A DNA stretch of 64,000 nt from Rapana venosa (GCA_028751875.1 CM054158.1:15179992-15243991), one strand, 5' to 3'. Shown: positions 42,717 to 56,459, counted from the stretch's first letter. Program-made: numbers and translations. Notes: generated from the letters alone by a model not told the origin.

Positions 42717-45250
42717 ATGACTTATGCTGTGTTTATTTCGACTGTGTGGGTTAGTTTTGTTTTAGAAGAGTTTATGTGGTCTTATATTATCTGTGTGAAT
42801 TACATGTCTGTTGTACATGACTATTTTAAAATACATTGTGTGTCTTAGATAACTGTATTTTAGACATTTCATTTGTGTTGATTACGTTCTGTATTTTAGA
42901 TTACTATTTTAGCCATTTGGTCTGTGTGGATTTCATTCTGTGTCTTAGGTAACTGTACTTTAGCCTTTTTAAGCGGTTTTGTCTGTGTGGATTATATGTT
43001 GTTGTTTTTAAGATTACTAATTTAGTGATTTTATCTGTGTGGATTACATGTCCATTTTAGATTACCATGCTTCAACCTTTTTTTCCTGCATGGAATAGGC
43101 TACATATTACCTAGATTTTAAATTCCTTTTTTAGCCATTTGATCTGTGTGGATTAAATGCTGTAATTTATTGTTGCCATTTTAGCTGTGTGGATTACAAG
43201 TCTGTGCTCTTTATGAGCCTACCCTTTTTTGGCTGGATTAGCTGTTTGAATTATATATATATATTAGCACCTCTTTTTATCTGAGTGGAGTAAATGTTTG
43301 TTCTTTACATTCATTTTAGCATTTCTATTCTTTTTTTATGAAATAGGTTTTAGTATAGTTTAGCATTTCTGTCATACCTGTAGAGTAGATGTCTGCATTT
43401 TAGATGTAGTTCTGTTGTTCCTGTCTTTATCTGTGTGCATCAGTTGTAATTTAAATATACTTTAGTAATCTGCATTTTTTCTGTGGTGTTCTAGATGTAC
43501 TTTTGCTACCTAAATTTTACATGGAATAGATGTTTGTTCCGTATGTATGTGTATATTTTGCTCTGTATTTTACAGTCAGTTTTTTGGGCCTTGTACTTTA
43601 TTTGTGTTGATGGGGTGTTTACATTTCCTGTCTGTATTTAAAATGCACATCTTGCTGTCTGTATTCAGCCTTGTGGATTAAGCATTTGTATTTTAGATGT
43701 TTTTCCCCCAAATTGTTAATTGTGAAGATTCTGTACCTACACCTTGGATGTCTGATTTCTGTATCAGTTCAGTTGTTTCTATTGTATGTGTTGATTTAAA
43801 TCTAAAATACAAGCGTTAATTTCCACAGGTAAAACTGATGAATTTAGAATGCAGATATTTGAGATTAGTTTCAGCCATCTCTAGTCTATCCCTATGAATT
43901 AGATATATGGATCTTAAGATGTCTGTCACTCAAAGGTGGTTAAGCTGTCTGTATTAAAATTTTATTCTTTGTGTAGATTCGTGTATGTTTTCAGATGTCC
44001 CAAAATGTATTTAATCTTTCTGTGGAAGTCAGATTTTACAATTTTTGTTGCACATCAGGTATGTCTTAGCTACATCTATGCATCTGCATGGATTAGAATC
44101 TTTATTTTCAATGTCTGAACATTGTGTTTGATTATGATTGAGCAATGTTAATATCATATCAGCATTTCATATGTATATTATCCATGTTCGTTTACTCTGT
44201 GTGGATTAGACGCGTGTCTTAGATGCATTTTAGCTGGCTCTGATTTTGTATGCATACTTATGTGTGTTTTTAGCTATGTTAGTTAGCAATCCATCTTTTA
44301 CATATTATATTTTAGACTATTTTGGCCTTCTCTATATTTTTTGTTTTCCTGGGCTAGAGCTGTGGTGAGCAAGGAGAGATTCTGCATACATGACCATTTC
44401 CTATCATTGAAGTAGCCACATTCTGATCTCACTGACTTGTTTGTTCTCTTGCCTGGAGCTTGGAGGTTGACCAATGGCCAGATTTTGCTTAGGCGACTGT
44501 GTACTGACCATGACAGTAAACGATGTCCACCTTCAGGGATGTGTCCACTCACCTTTGTCCATGCCTTGTTAAAAAGTCACTTCAGCAAAATCTCCCCATT
44601 AAAATTAAAAACTATATAAATTCCATACATTATTATTATTAAAAGCCTTGGAGCTCCAGCTAATGAACAGTACTAACAGAAATGTGTGTGGCTTTGACCT
44701 CTGTAATATAGCTGTGTTCTAGCAGTCCCACTTTATCTGTGTGGATTTGATGTTTATATTTTAGCTACCTGTTTTATCTGTGTGGATTTGATGTCTATAT
44801 TTTAGCTACCTGTTTTATCTGTGTGGATTTGATGTCTATATTTTAGCTGCCTTTGTTTTACATGTGTGGATTTGATGTCTATGTTTTAACTGCCTCTATT
44901 TTTACCTGTGTGGATTACAAGTCTCTAGTTCAGATATTTGTATAACTTACCCTGCGTAATTTGTGTGGATTAGTTTTGTTTTAGATGAGTTTATGTGGTC
45001 TTATTTTGTATGTATTACATGTCTGTATTTAGATGTAATCGAGACGAGTTTTGGTGGCCTATTTTCTGTGTGTCTGGATTTTACGTCATTTAGATAATTT
45101 TATATTGGGTGGTCTTTTTTGTATGTATTACATGTCTGCATTTTAGATGTCATTTATACGAGTTCTAGTGGTCTGTTTTTATATCTGTGCACATTAGATA
45201 TATGTATCTCAGATATACTTGAGCTGTTTTTATCTGTACAAATTTGATAT
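42717..45250. repeat. Degenerate satellite, about 45-50 bp unit, plus orientation
   Basis: Phrases TTTTAGATG, TTTTATCTGTGTGGATTACA and TGTCTGTATT recur through the block at roughly 45-55 bp. Copies are strongly diverged. The block starts before the LINE at about 40.38 kb. The duplicate block at 44370-44945 lies within it. Confidence 0.8.
44370..44945. repeat. Segmental duplicate, copy 2 (LINE-empty site)
   Basis: It matches 40089-40540. It carries an insertion of about 45 bp at 44606-44645 reading AACTATATAAATTCCATACA followed by (TTA)n, which is just the 3' terminus of the CR1/L2-like LINE. At the position of the RTE-like LINE it is uninterrupted (TTTGTATAACTTACC). Confidence 0.9.
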
Positions 45251-45850
45251 TTGCATTTCAATTTAATTCAAACACTCCATTGTCTCAGGGACAGAGAAAG
45301 ACAAGCAGGTTACAAGCCACACATAAAAACAGTAAATATAATATCACCTAAAATACACTGCAACACAGTATCCTAACATGAGCATACAGTCCATCACAAC
45401 ATAAAGAGCACCCACAAATCAGCAATACCTCAGGCATTTATAAACTCATCCAAGTAAAATCATGAACACTCAGTATGCCCATACATCCACACACAGCTCA
45501 CATGCCCATGGGCCACGCACACACACACATTGAAAACATTTGCACAATTTTGTATGACATAAACCAAGTGTTATAACATGTTGTATGATAAAGACAAATA
45601 TCGTTTGATTTAATGCTCTATTTTATTTCAAAATTTAATTGTCTAAAACAAACAAAGAGCAAAACAAGCGCACCCATTTTAATGACATAAACCAAACTGT
45701 TATCAACATATTGTAAAATCAACCAAGTATCAGTGAAATTAATATTCCATTAAAATATTGAACACAGTTTAAATGATAAAAGGTAGCCTTTCCATTATTG
45801 TGAGATAATGAAGTGATTGAATTGAATTATAAATCACATCTAAACACATG
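45251..45850. other. Spacer between the two satellite arms
   Basis: AT-rich. The phrase ATGACATAAACCAA occurs at 45556 and 45681, each followed by TGTTAT-ACAT and an AAAATTTAAT-like text, which indicates a diverged 125-bp tandem pair. Otherwise unrecognised. Confidence 0.55.
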
Positions 45851-45889
45851 CAAAGACTTGGCAAAGACTGTGTGTGTAGGTGTACTGTA

Positions 45890-45916
45890 AGCACACACAC
45901 ACACACACACACACAG
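45890..45916. repeat. (CA)n microsatellite
   Basis: Short CA run at the edge of the second satellite arm. Confidence 0.9.
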
Positions 45917-46370
45917 AATATTGCCTCAGTACATAAGCACACCCCCAAACAGGGTGTTGCATCTGAACACTTGGTGTAATGGACACCCACAGACATTGTA
46001 ACACTGAATAATGCATCTCAACAAATGTAATGGTAAGCACATATAAAAGCCACCTACACAGAACAATGCATCTGAACACATCATATAATCCACACCCACA
46101 GACATGGAAAACTCATCTAAGCACATGTAAAGCACTTGGGCACAAAACACAATAACCCATCTAAACAACTTGTAGAATGGACATCCTCAACCATGGAATA
46201 ACGCATAAGAAATTAAATAACAGCCACATACAGACACATAAAATAACATCTAAACATCATAGAACGGACACCTACACACATGTAATAATGCATCTAAATT
46301 GTACAACACAGACAGAGATTAACTAGTCTTAACGCATCCTATAGAGGTGAACACATGTACTGGAAACTTA
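45917..46370. repeat. Degenerate satellite, minus orientation, left flank
   Basis: Phrases CATCTGAACACAT, ACACCCACAGACAT and AATAATGCATCT recur at about 45-50 bp. They match the inverse of the 42.7-45.2 kb unit. Confidence 0.75.
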
Positions 46371-49300
46371 CCAAGACATGGAGTAAAACATCTGAACATA
46401 TACAATGCACACCTACACACATAGAGTATGCCATCTGAAGATGTACAATGCACACCTACACACATGGAGTATGACATCTGAACATGTACAATGCACACCT
46501 ACACACATTAAGACAATGCACACCTACACACAGTAAGACATCTGAACATATACAATACACACCTACACATGTAAGAACACCTGAACATATACAATGCACA
46601 ACTACACACATTAAGACATCTGAACATATACAATGCACACCTACACACATTAAAACACCTCAACATATACAATGCACACCTACACACATTAAGACACCTC
46701 AACATATACAATGCACACCTACACACATTAAGACACCTCAACATATACAATGCACACCTACACACATTAAGACACCTCAACATATACAATGCACAACTAC
46801 ACACATTAAGACACCTCAGCATATACAATGCACACCTACACATGGAGTATGACATTTGAACATGTACAATACACACCTGCACACATGGAGTATGACATAT
46901 GAACATGTACAATGCACACATACACACATGAAGTAAGACATCTGAACATGTACAATGCACACCTGCACACATTAAGACATCTGAACATATACAATACACA
47001 CATTAACACATCTGAACATGTACAATGAACACCTACACACATCAAGACATCTGAGCAATGCACACCTACACACATGGGGTAAAACATCTGAACATATACA
47101 ATGCTCACCTACATACATTAAGACATCTGAAAATATACAATGCCTACCTGCACACATTAAGACATCTGAACATATATAATGCACACATACACACATTAAG
47201 ACATGTGAACATATATAATGCAAACCTAAACACATTAAGACACCTGTCCATATACAATGCACACATTAGGACACCTGAACATATACAATGTACACCTACA
47301 TACATGGAGTAAGACATCTGAACAAAGACAATGCACACCTGCACACATTAAAACACCTGAACATATACAGTGCACACCTGCACACATTAAGACACCTGAA
47401 CATATACAATGCACAACTACACACATTAAGACACCTGAACACATACAATGAACACCTACACACATGGAGTAAGAAATCTGAACATATGCAATGCACACCT
47501 ACACACATCAAGACATCTCAACATATACAATGCACACATTGAGTAAGACATCTGAACATATACAATGCACAAAGTAAGACATCTGAACATGTACAATGCA
47601 CATCTATACACAGTAAAACATCTGAACATATACAATGCACACCTTCACTCATTAAGACAATGCACACCTACAGACATTAAGACATCTGAACATATACAAT
47701 GCACACCTACACACATTAAAACAATGCACACCTACATACATTAAGACATCTGAACATATATACAATTCACACCTACACACATTAGAACATCTGAACATAT
47801 ACAATTCACACCTACACACATTAAGACATCTGAACATATACAATGCCCACCTGCACACATTAAGACATCTGAACATATATAATGCACACCTACACACATT
47901 AAGATATTTGAACATATATAATCCACACCTATACACATTAAGACACCTGAACATATACAATGCACACCTACACACATTAGGACACCTGAACATATACAAT
48001 GTACAACTACATACATAGAGTAAGACATCTGAACAAATGCAATGCACACCTACACACATTAGGACACCTTAACATATACAATGTACACCTACATACATTT
48101 AGACATCTAAACATATACAATGCACACCTGCACACATTAAGACACCTCAACTTATACAATGAACACCTACACATAATAAGATACCTCCACATATATAATG
48201 CACACCTGCACACATTAAGACATCTGAACATATGCAATGCACACCTACACATATTAAGACATCTGAACACATACAATGCACACCTACACACATGGAGTAA
48301 GAAATCTGAACATATACAATGCACACCTACACACATTAAGACACCTCAACATATACAATGCACACCTCCACACATTAAGACATCTGAACATATGCAATGC
48401 ACACCTACACACATTAAAACAATGCACACCTACATACATTAAGACATCTGAACATATACAATGCACCTACACACATTAAGATATTTGAACATATATAATG
48501 CACACCTACACACATTAAGACACCTGACTATATACAATGCACACCTACACACATTAGGACACCTCAACATATACAATGCACAACTGCACACATTAAGACA
48601 CCTCAACATATACATAGCACACCTACTCACATTAAGACATCTGAAAATATACAATGCACACTTACACACATTAAGACATCTCAACATATACATTGCACAC
48701 CTACACACATTAAGACATCTGAACATATACAATGGACATGTACACACATTAAGACACCTGAACGCATACAATGCATACCTACACACATTGAACAAGATAC
48801 CTGACCATATACAATGCACACATTAGGACACCTGAACATATACAATGTACACCTACATACCTGGAGTAAGACATCTGAACAAATACAATGCACACCTGCA
48901 CACATTAAGACACCTCAACATATACAATGCACACCTGCACACACATAAGACACCTCACATATACAATGCACACCTACACATAATAAGACACCTCAACATA
49001 TACAATGCCACCTACACACATTAAGACATCTGAACATATACAATGCACACCTACACACATTAGACACCTGAACACATATAATGCACACCTACACACATGA
49101 AGTAAGAAATCTGAACATATACAATGGACACCTACACACATTAATACACTCAACATATACAATGCACACATACACGCGTTGAGTAGACATCTGAACATAT
49201 AAAATGCACACCTACACACACTAAGACACCTGAACATATACAATCACACTCCACCAATTAAGACATCTGAACATATACAATGCACACCTACACACATAAG

Positions 49301-50850
49301 ATATCTGAACATATAAAATGCACACCTCCACACATTAAGACATCTGAACATATACAATGCACACCTACACACATTAAAACAATGCACACCTACATACATT
49401 AAGACATCTGAACATATACAATGCACCTACACACATTAAGATATTTGAACATATATAATGCACACCTACGCACATTAGGACACCTCAACATATACAATGC
49501 ACAACTGCACACATTAAGACACCTCAACATATACATAGCACACCTACTCACATTAAGACATCTGAAAATATACAATGCACACTTACACACATTAAGACAT
49601 CTCAACATATACATTGCACACCTCACACATTAAGACATCTGAACATATACAATGGACATGTACACACATTAAGACACCTGAACACATACAATGCATACCT
49701 ACACACATTGAACAAGATACCTGACCATATACAATGCACACATTAGGACACCTGAACATATACAATGTACACCTACATACCTGGAGTAAGACATCTGAAC
49801 AAATACAATGCACACCTACACACATTAAGACACCTGAACAAATACAATGCACACCTGCACACATTAAGACACCTCAACATATACAATGCACACCTACACA
49901 CATTAAGACACCTCAACATAAACAATGCACACCTACACATAATAAGACACCTCAACATATACAATGCACACCTACACACATTAAGACATGTGAACATATA
50001 CAATGCACACCTACACACATTAAGACACCTGAACACATATAATGCACACCTACACACATGGAGTAAGAAATCTGAACATATACAATGGACACCTACACAC
50101 ATTATACACCTCAACATATACAATGCACACATACACGCATTGAGTAAGACATCTGAAACATATAAAATGCACACCTACACACACTAAGACATCTGAACAT
50201 ATAAAATGCACACCTCCACACTTAGACATCTGAACAATATACAATGCACACCTACACACATTAAGACATATGAACATATACAATGCACACCTACACACAT
50301 TAAGACATCTGAACATATACAATGCACACCTACACACATTAAGACACCTGAACATATACAATGCACACCTACACACATTAAGACATCTGAACATATACAA
50401 TGCACACCTACACACATTAAGACATCTGAACATATACAATACACACCTACACACATTAAGACATCTGAACATATACAATGCACACCTACACACATTAAGA
50501 CATCTGACCATGTACAATGGACACCTGCACACACTAAAACATCTGAACATATGCAATGCACACCTTCACACATGGAGTAAGACATCTGAGCATATACAAT
50601 GCACACCTACACACATTAAGACATCTAAACATATAAAATGCACACCTACATACAGTAAGACATGTGAACATATATAATGCACACCTCCACACATTAAGAC
50701 ATCTGAACATGTACAATGCACACCTACACACATCAAGACATCTGAACATATACAATGCACACATTAAGACATCTGAACATATACAATGCACACCTACACA
50801 CATGGAGTAAGACATCTGAACATATACAATGCACACCTACACACATGACA
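46371..50850. repeat. 39-bp satellite, homogenised core
   Basis: Unit ACCTACACACATTAAGACAT plus CTGAACATATACAATGCAC, 39 bp, more than 100 copies including variants. As 39 is 13 codons, all frames without stops give 13-residue periodic, Cys-rich open frames on the minus strand and Thr/His/Ile-rich frames on the plus strand. Variants with GGAGTAAGACATCTG and truncated units give a higher-order pattern. A non-coding array. Confidence 0.97.
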
Positions 50851-51905
50851 CCTAATAACATATCTAAACACATCATGTAGAAGACATCTACAGATGTCAC
50901 TTATATGACGTGTTAGGGGTTTAGATGTATTATTCTAACTTTTTATTGCACTATTCCATGTGTGTTGCAGACACTGAATAACGCTGTATCAGCCAACTAT
51001 ACACAGAAGAACACAATGAAACATCATATAACAGACAGCTACAAACACAAAATAACACATCTAAACACAAAACACCTACAAACACGGAATAATGAACCAG
51101 CATGCAAAGAACATTGGATCCCAACATATAACACAATGCACACCTACCTATGCAGAATGACGCATCCAAACACATCACACTACACACACCTACACACATT
51201 AGCACTTATACGCACAGAATACGGGGCACCTACACACATGGAGTAATGCATCTAAATGCGTATACCGGACATCTCCACACATGGAATAACGCATCTGAAC
51301 ACATATAACAGACACATGCACAGAATAACGCAGATAAACACAGTACACAATGCACACCTACATGCTTGTTTCTACACACGTATGATAGAACCTACATGCA
51401 CAGAAAAACGCGAGTAAACGCATCATACAATAGATAACACATCATATAACAGACATCAAGACACATGGAATAACACATCTAAACAAATAGGGCCTTTAAC
51501 ATGTAAACATCATATATTGGACACCACACTCAGGGAATAGCACATCTAAATACATATAAGGTACATCTACACACATGCAATCACACATCTACATACATGT
51601 AACGGACATCTACATACACGGAATAACATATCTTAACAGACACCTATACACATGGAATAACACATCTAAACACATTACATAACGGACACCTACACACATG
51701 ATATAACACATTTAAACATCACATAACGGGCACCTACACACATGGAAAAACACATCTAAACACTATTCATTAGACACCTACACACATAGAATTTATCAGA
51801 CACCTACACACATGGAATAACACATCTAAACATCATATAATGAACACCTACACACATGGAATAACATATCTAAACACATCACATAAATAGACGCTTATAC
51901 ACATG
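50851..51905. repeat. Degenerate satellite, minus orientation, right flank
   Basis: Phrases CACATCTAAACACATCA, TATAACGGACACCTACACAC and ATGGAATAACACATCTAAAC recur with a period near 45-50 bp, much less uniform than the core. Confidence 0.88.
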
Positions 51906-51924
51906 ATCTTCCTTCTATATGTTC

Positions 51925-52380
51925 TGCATTCTTTTCTAAAAAGTCCATAATAATGGCTCCAAACTGGATCAGACTCCTTTCCAGCCTGTACTTCCTGATC
52001 CCCAATTCTCTGGCACTCCTTTCCTTTTCTTTCATCCGACAAGTGAGAAAGAAATCATGACAATTCTGAAAGAAATTACTATAAAATCATGTGATCTTGA
52101 TCCCATACCTGCTTCTCTTTTCACACAGTGCCTACCCCAACTTTACCATCACGAAAATAGTAAACTCATCTCTTGTTTGAGGAAATGTTCCATCAGCTCT
52201 CAAAACTGCTATAGTCACACCTCTACTCAAAAAGCATGACATTGACCCTAACATTCTGAAGAATTATAGACCTTTTTCCAATCTACCTTTTATTTCTAAA
52301 GTCCTTGAAAAAGTAGTTCTCAAACAGCTCAACAACCACCTTCTCTCCAACAATCTTCTTCCTGAGTTTCAGTCTGCTTT
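51925..52380 (+). mobile_element. CR1/L2-like LINE fragment cut by (CA)n
   Basis: Reads EIMTILKEITIKSCDLDPIP, then after a frame change TAIVTPLLKKHD, PNILKNYRPFSNLPFISKVL and LKQLNNHLLSNNLLPEFQSA, and stops abruptly at a long (CA)n tract. Same family as 33.7-35.5 kb. Confidence 0.85.
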
Positions 52381-52435
52381 TACACACACAAGCACACATA
52401 CGCAAGCACGCACGGACACACACACACACACACAC

Positions 52436-52505
<70 letters not shown>

Positions 52506-52565
52506 ACACATACATACACACACACTCTCTCCCTTTATCTCTCTCTGTCACTCACTCACAACACA

Positions 52566-52652
<87 letters not shown>

Positions 52653-52660
52653 CTCACACA
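52381..52660. repeat. (CA)n microsatellites
   Basis: Two long CA blocks separated by a CT- and CA-mixed segment near 52525-52560. Confidence 0.97.
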
Positions 52661-53280
52661 CACACTAATATTGACAAAACAAACTTCCAGTCGAACATAA
52701 ACATATCCTCTTTATCTACATTTCTCCCTATCTGTCTCCCTTCATCTAATATCACTTATAGTGAAAAGCCGTTAAATCGAAAGAATAGCTGCGTCCATAT
52801 CAGCAGGGTAGACAACATACTATTTCCTCTATGTAGAAACAGGCACTCAGGGGTTACTTCCCCTGTATAAGCTGATCACAGCACCTCTGCATTGAGGCAG
52901 ACAGACAAACAGACAGACAGATAGGCAGACAGACCCTGGTCACTGAGGCTGACAGACAGACAAATAGGCAAACAGACAGACAAACACACATGCACACACA
53001 CATGCACACACACACACAATCGTCTGATATCACTTTTTGGTGGAAGGACGTTAAACTGAAGAACTAACAGACAGACAGACCATAGTCACTGAGGCAGACA
53101 GACAAACAGACAGACACACAGACGGAGCCTGGTCAGTGAGGAAAACAGACAGACAGATAGACCCTGGTCACTGAGGCAGGCAGAAAGACAGACAGAAAGA
53201 CAGACCCTGGTCACTGAGGCAGACAAACAGACAAACAGACAGAAAGACAAACAGACAGACAGACCGTGATCAGCCAGGGC
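52661..53280. repeat. (CAGA)n-rich degenerate tandem repeat
   Basis: Phrases CAGACAGACAGACC followed by CTGGTCACTGAGGCAGACAG recur about eight times at 52890-53280. Phrases ending GGACGTTAAA...GAA (52770, 53048) resemble the inverse of 31990-32030. Confidence 0.8.
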
Positions 53281-53339
53281 CAAGGTCTACACCAGTTTCC
53301 ACACGCCTATGCATGTGCACAGACGCGCGTGCGTGCACA

Positions 53340-53365
53340 CACAACCAAACACACACACAAACACA

Positions 53366-53410
<45 letters not shown>

Positions 53411-53428
53411 CACACACACACACACACA
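53340..53428. repeat. (CA)n microsatellite
   Basis: CA run immediately 5' of a SINE. Confidence 0.95.
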
Positions 53429-53445
53429 TGGGCACCCGCGCGTGG

Positions 53446-53735
53446 GAACGGGATAGTCTGGTGGTTAGAGAGATGCCCATTGCACTGTGATTTACTGACG
53501 CAGGTTCGAATCCCCTTCAAAGGAATTTTCCCCCTGGAGTGCTGACTCCACTCTACCCAAAGTCCTTTGGATGAGGGCCCGTGTGCGAACACACGCAGAA
53601 CACCTTGCGCACACGTTAAACCCTGTTCCGTTTGGCGGGGGAACAGATGACAAAATTTACAAAGCCGCGTACACACGGAGACTGGACGTAAAATAGTCCG
53701 TGAGTGCTGATTTTACCATCCACGATATAAAAGAA
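53446..53735 (+). mobile_element. SINE family A, full-length copy
   Basis: Head ACGGGATAGTCTGGTGGTTA, B box GGTTCGAATCCC (53502-53513), core TTTGGATGAGGGCCCGTGTG, CACGCAGAACACCTTGCGCA, and tail GACTGGACGTAAAATAGTCC then GTGAGTGCTGATTTTACC. About 290 bp. Confidence 0.88.
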
Positions 53736-54159
53736 GACAAAAATATAAGAAATAAACACACACAGACACAGAACAGACAGATAGTCAGACGGGGCAGCCC
53801 AACAGAAAGACAAACAGAAAGACAGACGACAAACAGACAAACACACACACATGAATGGGAGAGGGACCAACAAATCAAATCAACAGCACAACAAAACACG
53901 GGCACCGCGTGCATGTGGGGGTGCGACACCACACATGTACACAATGTACACGCACAAAAACCACCCACAGATGCATGATACACCACCACCCCCTCCCCCC
54001 CCATTAAAAGCGTGGTGCTTGCTCTGACACCCAAATTTGTGTGGGTGTGTGTGGTGTGTTGTGTGTGGTGTGTGGGGTGTGTGTGTGTGGTGGTGTGTGT
54101 GTGTGGTTGTTCTGCATGTGAACCCCTTTCTCAAAATCAGAAAAATTTAAATCCTGAAA
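53736..54159. other. Unassigned stretch with CAGA and GT low complexity
   Basis: CAGACAGA runs near 53770-53840 and GTGTGTGG runs near 54040-54110. No gene is seen. Confidence 0.4.
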
Positions 54160-54965
54160 GGAATAACACTGCCCTACAATCCGTTTAGCCCTGAACACAG
54201 CCCAGTAAAAGGAAACACGTCTACATCCTTCCTGTCTGAAACACAGCCCTAGAACAGGAAAAAACTGTCTACATCTTCCTGTCGAACAAAAGAAACACTG
54301 TCTACAATCCTTTTCCCTTTTTCTGAACACAGAAACATGTCACAACCTGTTCCTGCCCCTGAACACAAAACACTGTCACAATCCCTGTCCTGTCCTAACA
54401 CAGAAACACTGTCTACAATCCTGTTCCTTCTAACACTGTCTACAATCCTGTTCTGTGAACACTGTCTACATCCGTTACTTTTCTAAACACTTGTCTACAA
54501 TTCCTGTTACTTTTGGGAACTGTTACAATCCGGGTACTGTTGAACACTGTCTACAATCCTGTTACTGTCTGAAATGTCTACAATCCTGTTACTGTCTGAA
54601 CACTGTCTACAATCCTGTTCCCGTGTGAACACTGTCTACAGTCCTGTTCCTGTCTGAACACTGTCTACAATCCTGTTCCTGTGTGAACACTGTCTACAAT
54701 CCTGTTCCTGTCTGAATACTGTCTACAATCCTGTTCCTGTCTGAACACTGTCTACAATCCTGTTCCTGTCTGAACACTGTCTACAATCCTGTTACTGTCT
54801 GAACACTGTCTACAATCCTCTTCCAGTCTGAACACTGTCTACAATCCTGTTCCTGTCTGAACACTGTCTACAATCCTGTTCCTGTCTGAACACTGTCAAC
54901 AATCCTGTTCCTGTGTGAACACTGTCTACAGTCCTGTTCCTGTCTGAACACAGCCCAAGTGCAGG
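54160..54965. repeat. 29-bp tandem array
   Basis: Unit AACACTGTCTACAATCCTGT plus TCCTGTCTG, 29 bp. It is regular at 54540-54950 and eroded to the left. Confidence 0.95.
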
Positions 54966-55044
54966 AAACAAGTCTGGAGGCATTGTTGTGTGGCCTTGAG
55001 AAGAAAGTCTTCCCGTACAATTAGTGCGGGGGAGTGTGGGCATC

Positions 55045-55320
55045 CTGAAAACTGTCCCTAGGAACAGGGTCACACAGACCTGTCACCAGTGTCAAAGTCA
55101 ACTTTGTCCTAGGATCAAGTTCACACAGACCTTCACCAGACAAAGTCAAGCTTTGTTGTCCTAGAAACAGGGTCTTAAAAGACCTGTCACCAGTGTCAAA
55201 GCAAAGATTTTCCCCTAGGAATCAGGTCACATAGACCTGTCACTAGTGTCAAAGACTGTTTCCCTAGGAATCAGGGTCTCACAGACCTCTCACCATTGTC
55301 AACGTCACAGACTTTTCAAG
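55045..55320. repeat. Tandem repeat of about 55 bp
   Basis: Five copies containing CCTAGGAACAGGGTCACACA then GACCTGTCACCAGTGTCAAA, diverged. Confidence 0.88.
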
Positions 55321-55429
55321 GATCTTAGTGATGAAGAAAGTTAAGGAGGTGTGGTTCATGCAGCGTGACATTGACAGTCTGCCCATGCTGGGGTCTTTCA
55401 GCCATTCCTGCCCCACACAGAATCGCAAT

Positions 55430-55702
55430 TCCCCCCCACCCCCCCCCCCCCCCACATCTCTCTCTCTCCTCTCTCCTAATTACCCCATTAAAATCCCCTC
55501 GATCGGTTCTCTCTCTCTCTCTCTCTTCACTCATTCCCAAAATCCTCTCTCTCTCACTCTCTCCCCCTCTCTCTCTCTCCTCTCCCCTCTCTCTCTAATT
55601 ACCCTCATTAAAATATCTTCGATTTCAGATCGATCGAGTTCTCTCTCTCTCTCCTCCGTCTCTCTCTTTTCTCCTCTCTCTCCTCTCTCTCTCTCTCTCC
55701 CT

Positions 55703-55743
<41 letters not shown>

Positions 55744-55800
55744 CCCTCCCCTCTCTCTCTCCTCCTCCCTCCTCTCTCTCTCTTCTCTCACCTTTTATCG
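55430..55800. repeat. Poly(C) and (CT)n low-complexity block
   Basis: A poly(C) run at 55431-55453 followed by (CT)n. A phrase TAATTACC-CATTAAAAT followed by TCGATCG occurs twice (55478 and 55596), so the block contains a 120-bp duplication. Confidence 0.9.
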
Positions 55801-55959
55801 TCCTGCTTTAGCCCTATATATCCTGAGAAGATTCATATTTTATATTTTCAATACTTTATTGGACTTGCTCTGTACTTAAGTTTTTAATAGGGGCCCATTT
55901 TCAATATCTTATAATTATGTGTAACAAGTATTGTACCATTGACAATGTGAGATTTTATT

Positions 55960-56228
55960 TTTATGACTATTAAATTGTTTTTGTCTTTTTCTTGTTTTTT
56001 GTTTGTCGGGTTTTTTCTTTTGTTTTTTCATCTTTTGTTGTTTGGTTTTTCCTTTTTTGTTTTTTTGTTTTTTAATTTTTTTGGGGGGTGGGTATTCTTA
56101 GTTTTCTTTGATTTTTGTTTGGGGGGGGGTTTGTTGGGGGGGGGGGGTTTTGAAAGGGTTATTTCCCTTGTTTTTACTGCGGGGATGTATAATATTGGTT
56201 TTTATTTTAAGATGTACCCTTTCGGCGG
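55960..56228. repeat. T/G-rich low-complexity tract
   Basis: Runs of T and G. No gene. Confidence 0.8.
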
Positions 56229-56283
56229 GGGGAGGATGTAAAAAAGCCATGTGTGCTATTCATTATCCTCGAAATAAAGAATT
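56229..56283 (+). mobile_element. SINE family A, 3' end fragment
   Basis: GGAGGATGTAAAAAAGCCAT and ATTCATTATCCTCGAAATAA match the family tail. Confidence 0.7.
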
Positions 56284-56287
56284 TGTC

Positions 56288-56455
56288 ATTGCTCTCTCTT
56301 CTCTTTTCTCAACTACTTCCCCTTTTCCATTTCATCTCGATCTCTCTCTCATCTCTCTTCTTTCTACCTTCTCTCTGCCTTCACTCTCTCTCTCCTTCTC
56401 TCTCTCTTCCATTCTCTCTCTCTCCCTCTCTCTCTCTCCTCTCTCTCTCTCTTAA
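56288..56455. repeat. (CT)n low-complexity block
   Basis: CT-rich runs follow the SINE tail. Confidence 0.92.
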
Positions 56456-56459
56456 CATA

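Noticed and set aside
46456..50836. Long Cys-rich open frames (CRCALYMFRCLNV-like 13-residue repeats) on the minus strand and Thr/His-rich ones on the plus strand
   Set aside because: They follow directly from a 39-bp tandem unit (13 codons) with no stop; several frames on both strands are open at once, and there is no signal peptide, intron or conserved end.
46371..50850. CRISPR-like regular repeat
   Set aside because: Contiguous 39-bp satellite without unique spacers, in a eukaryotic genome.
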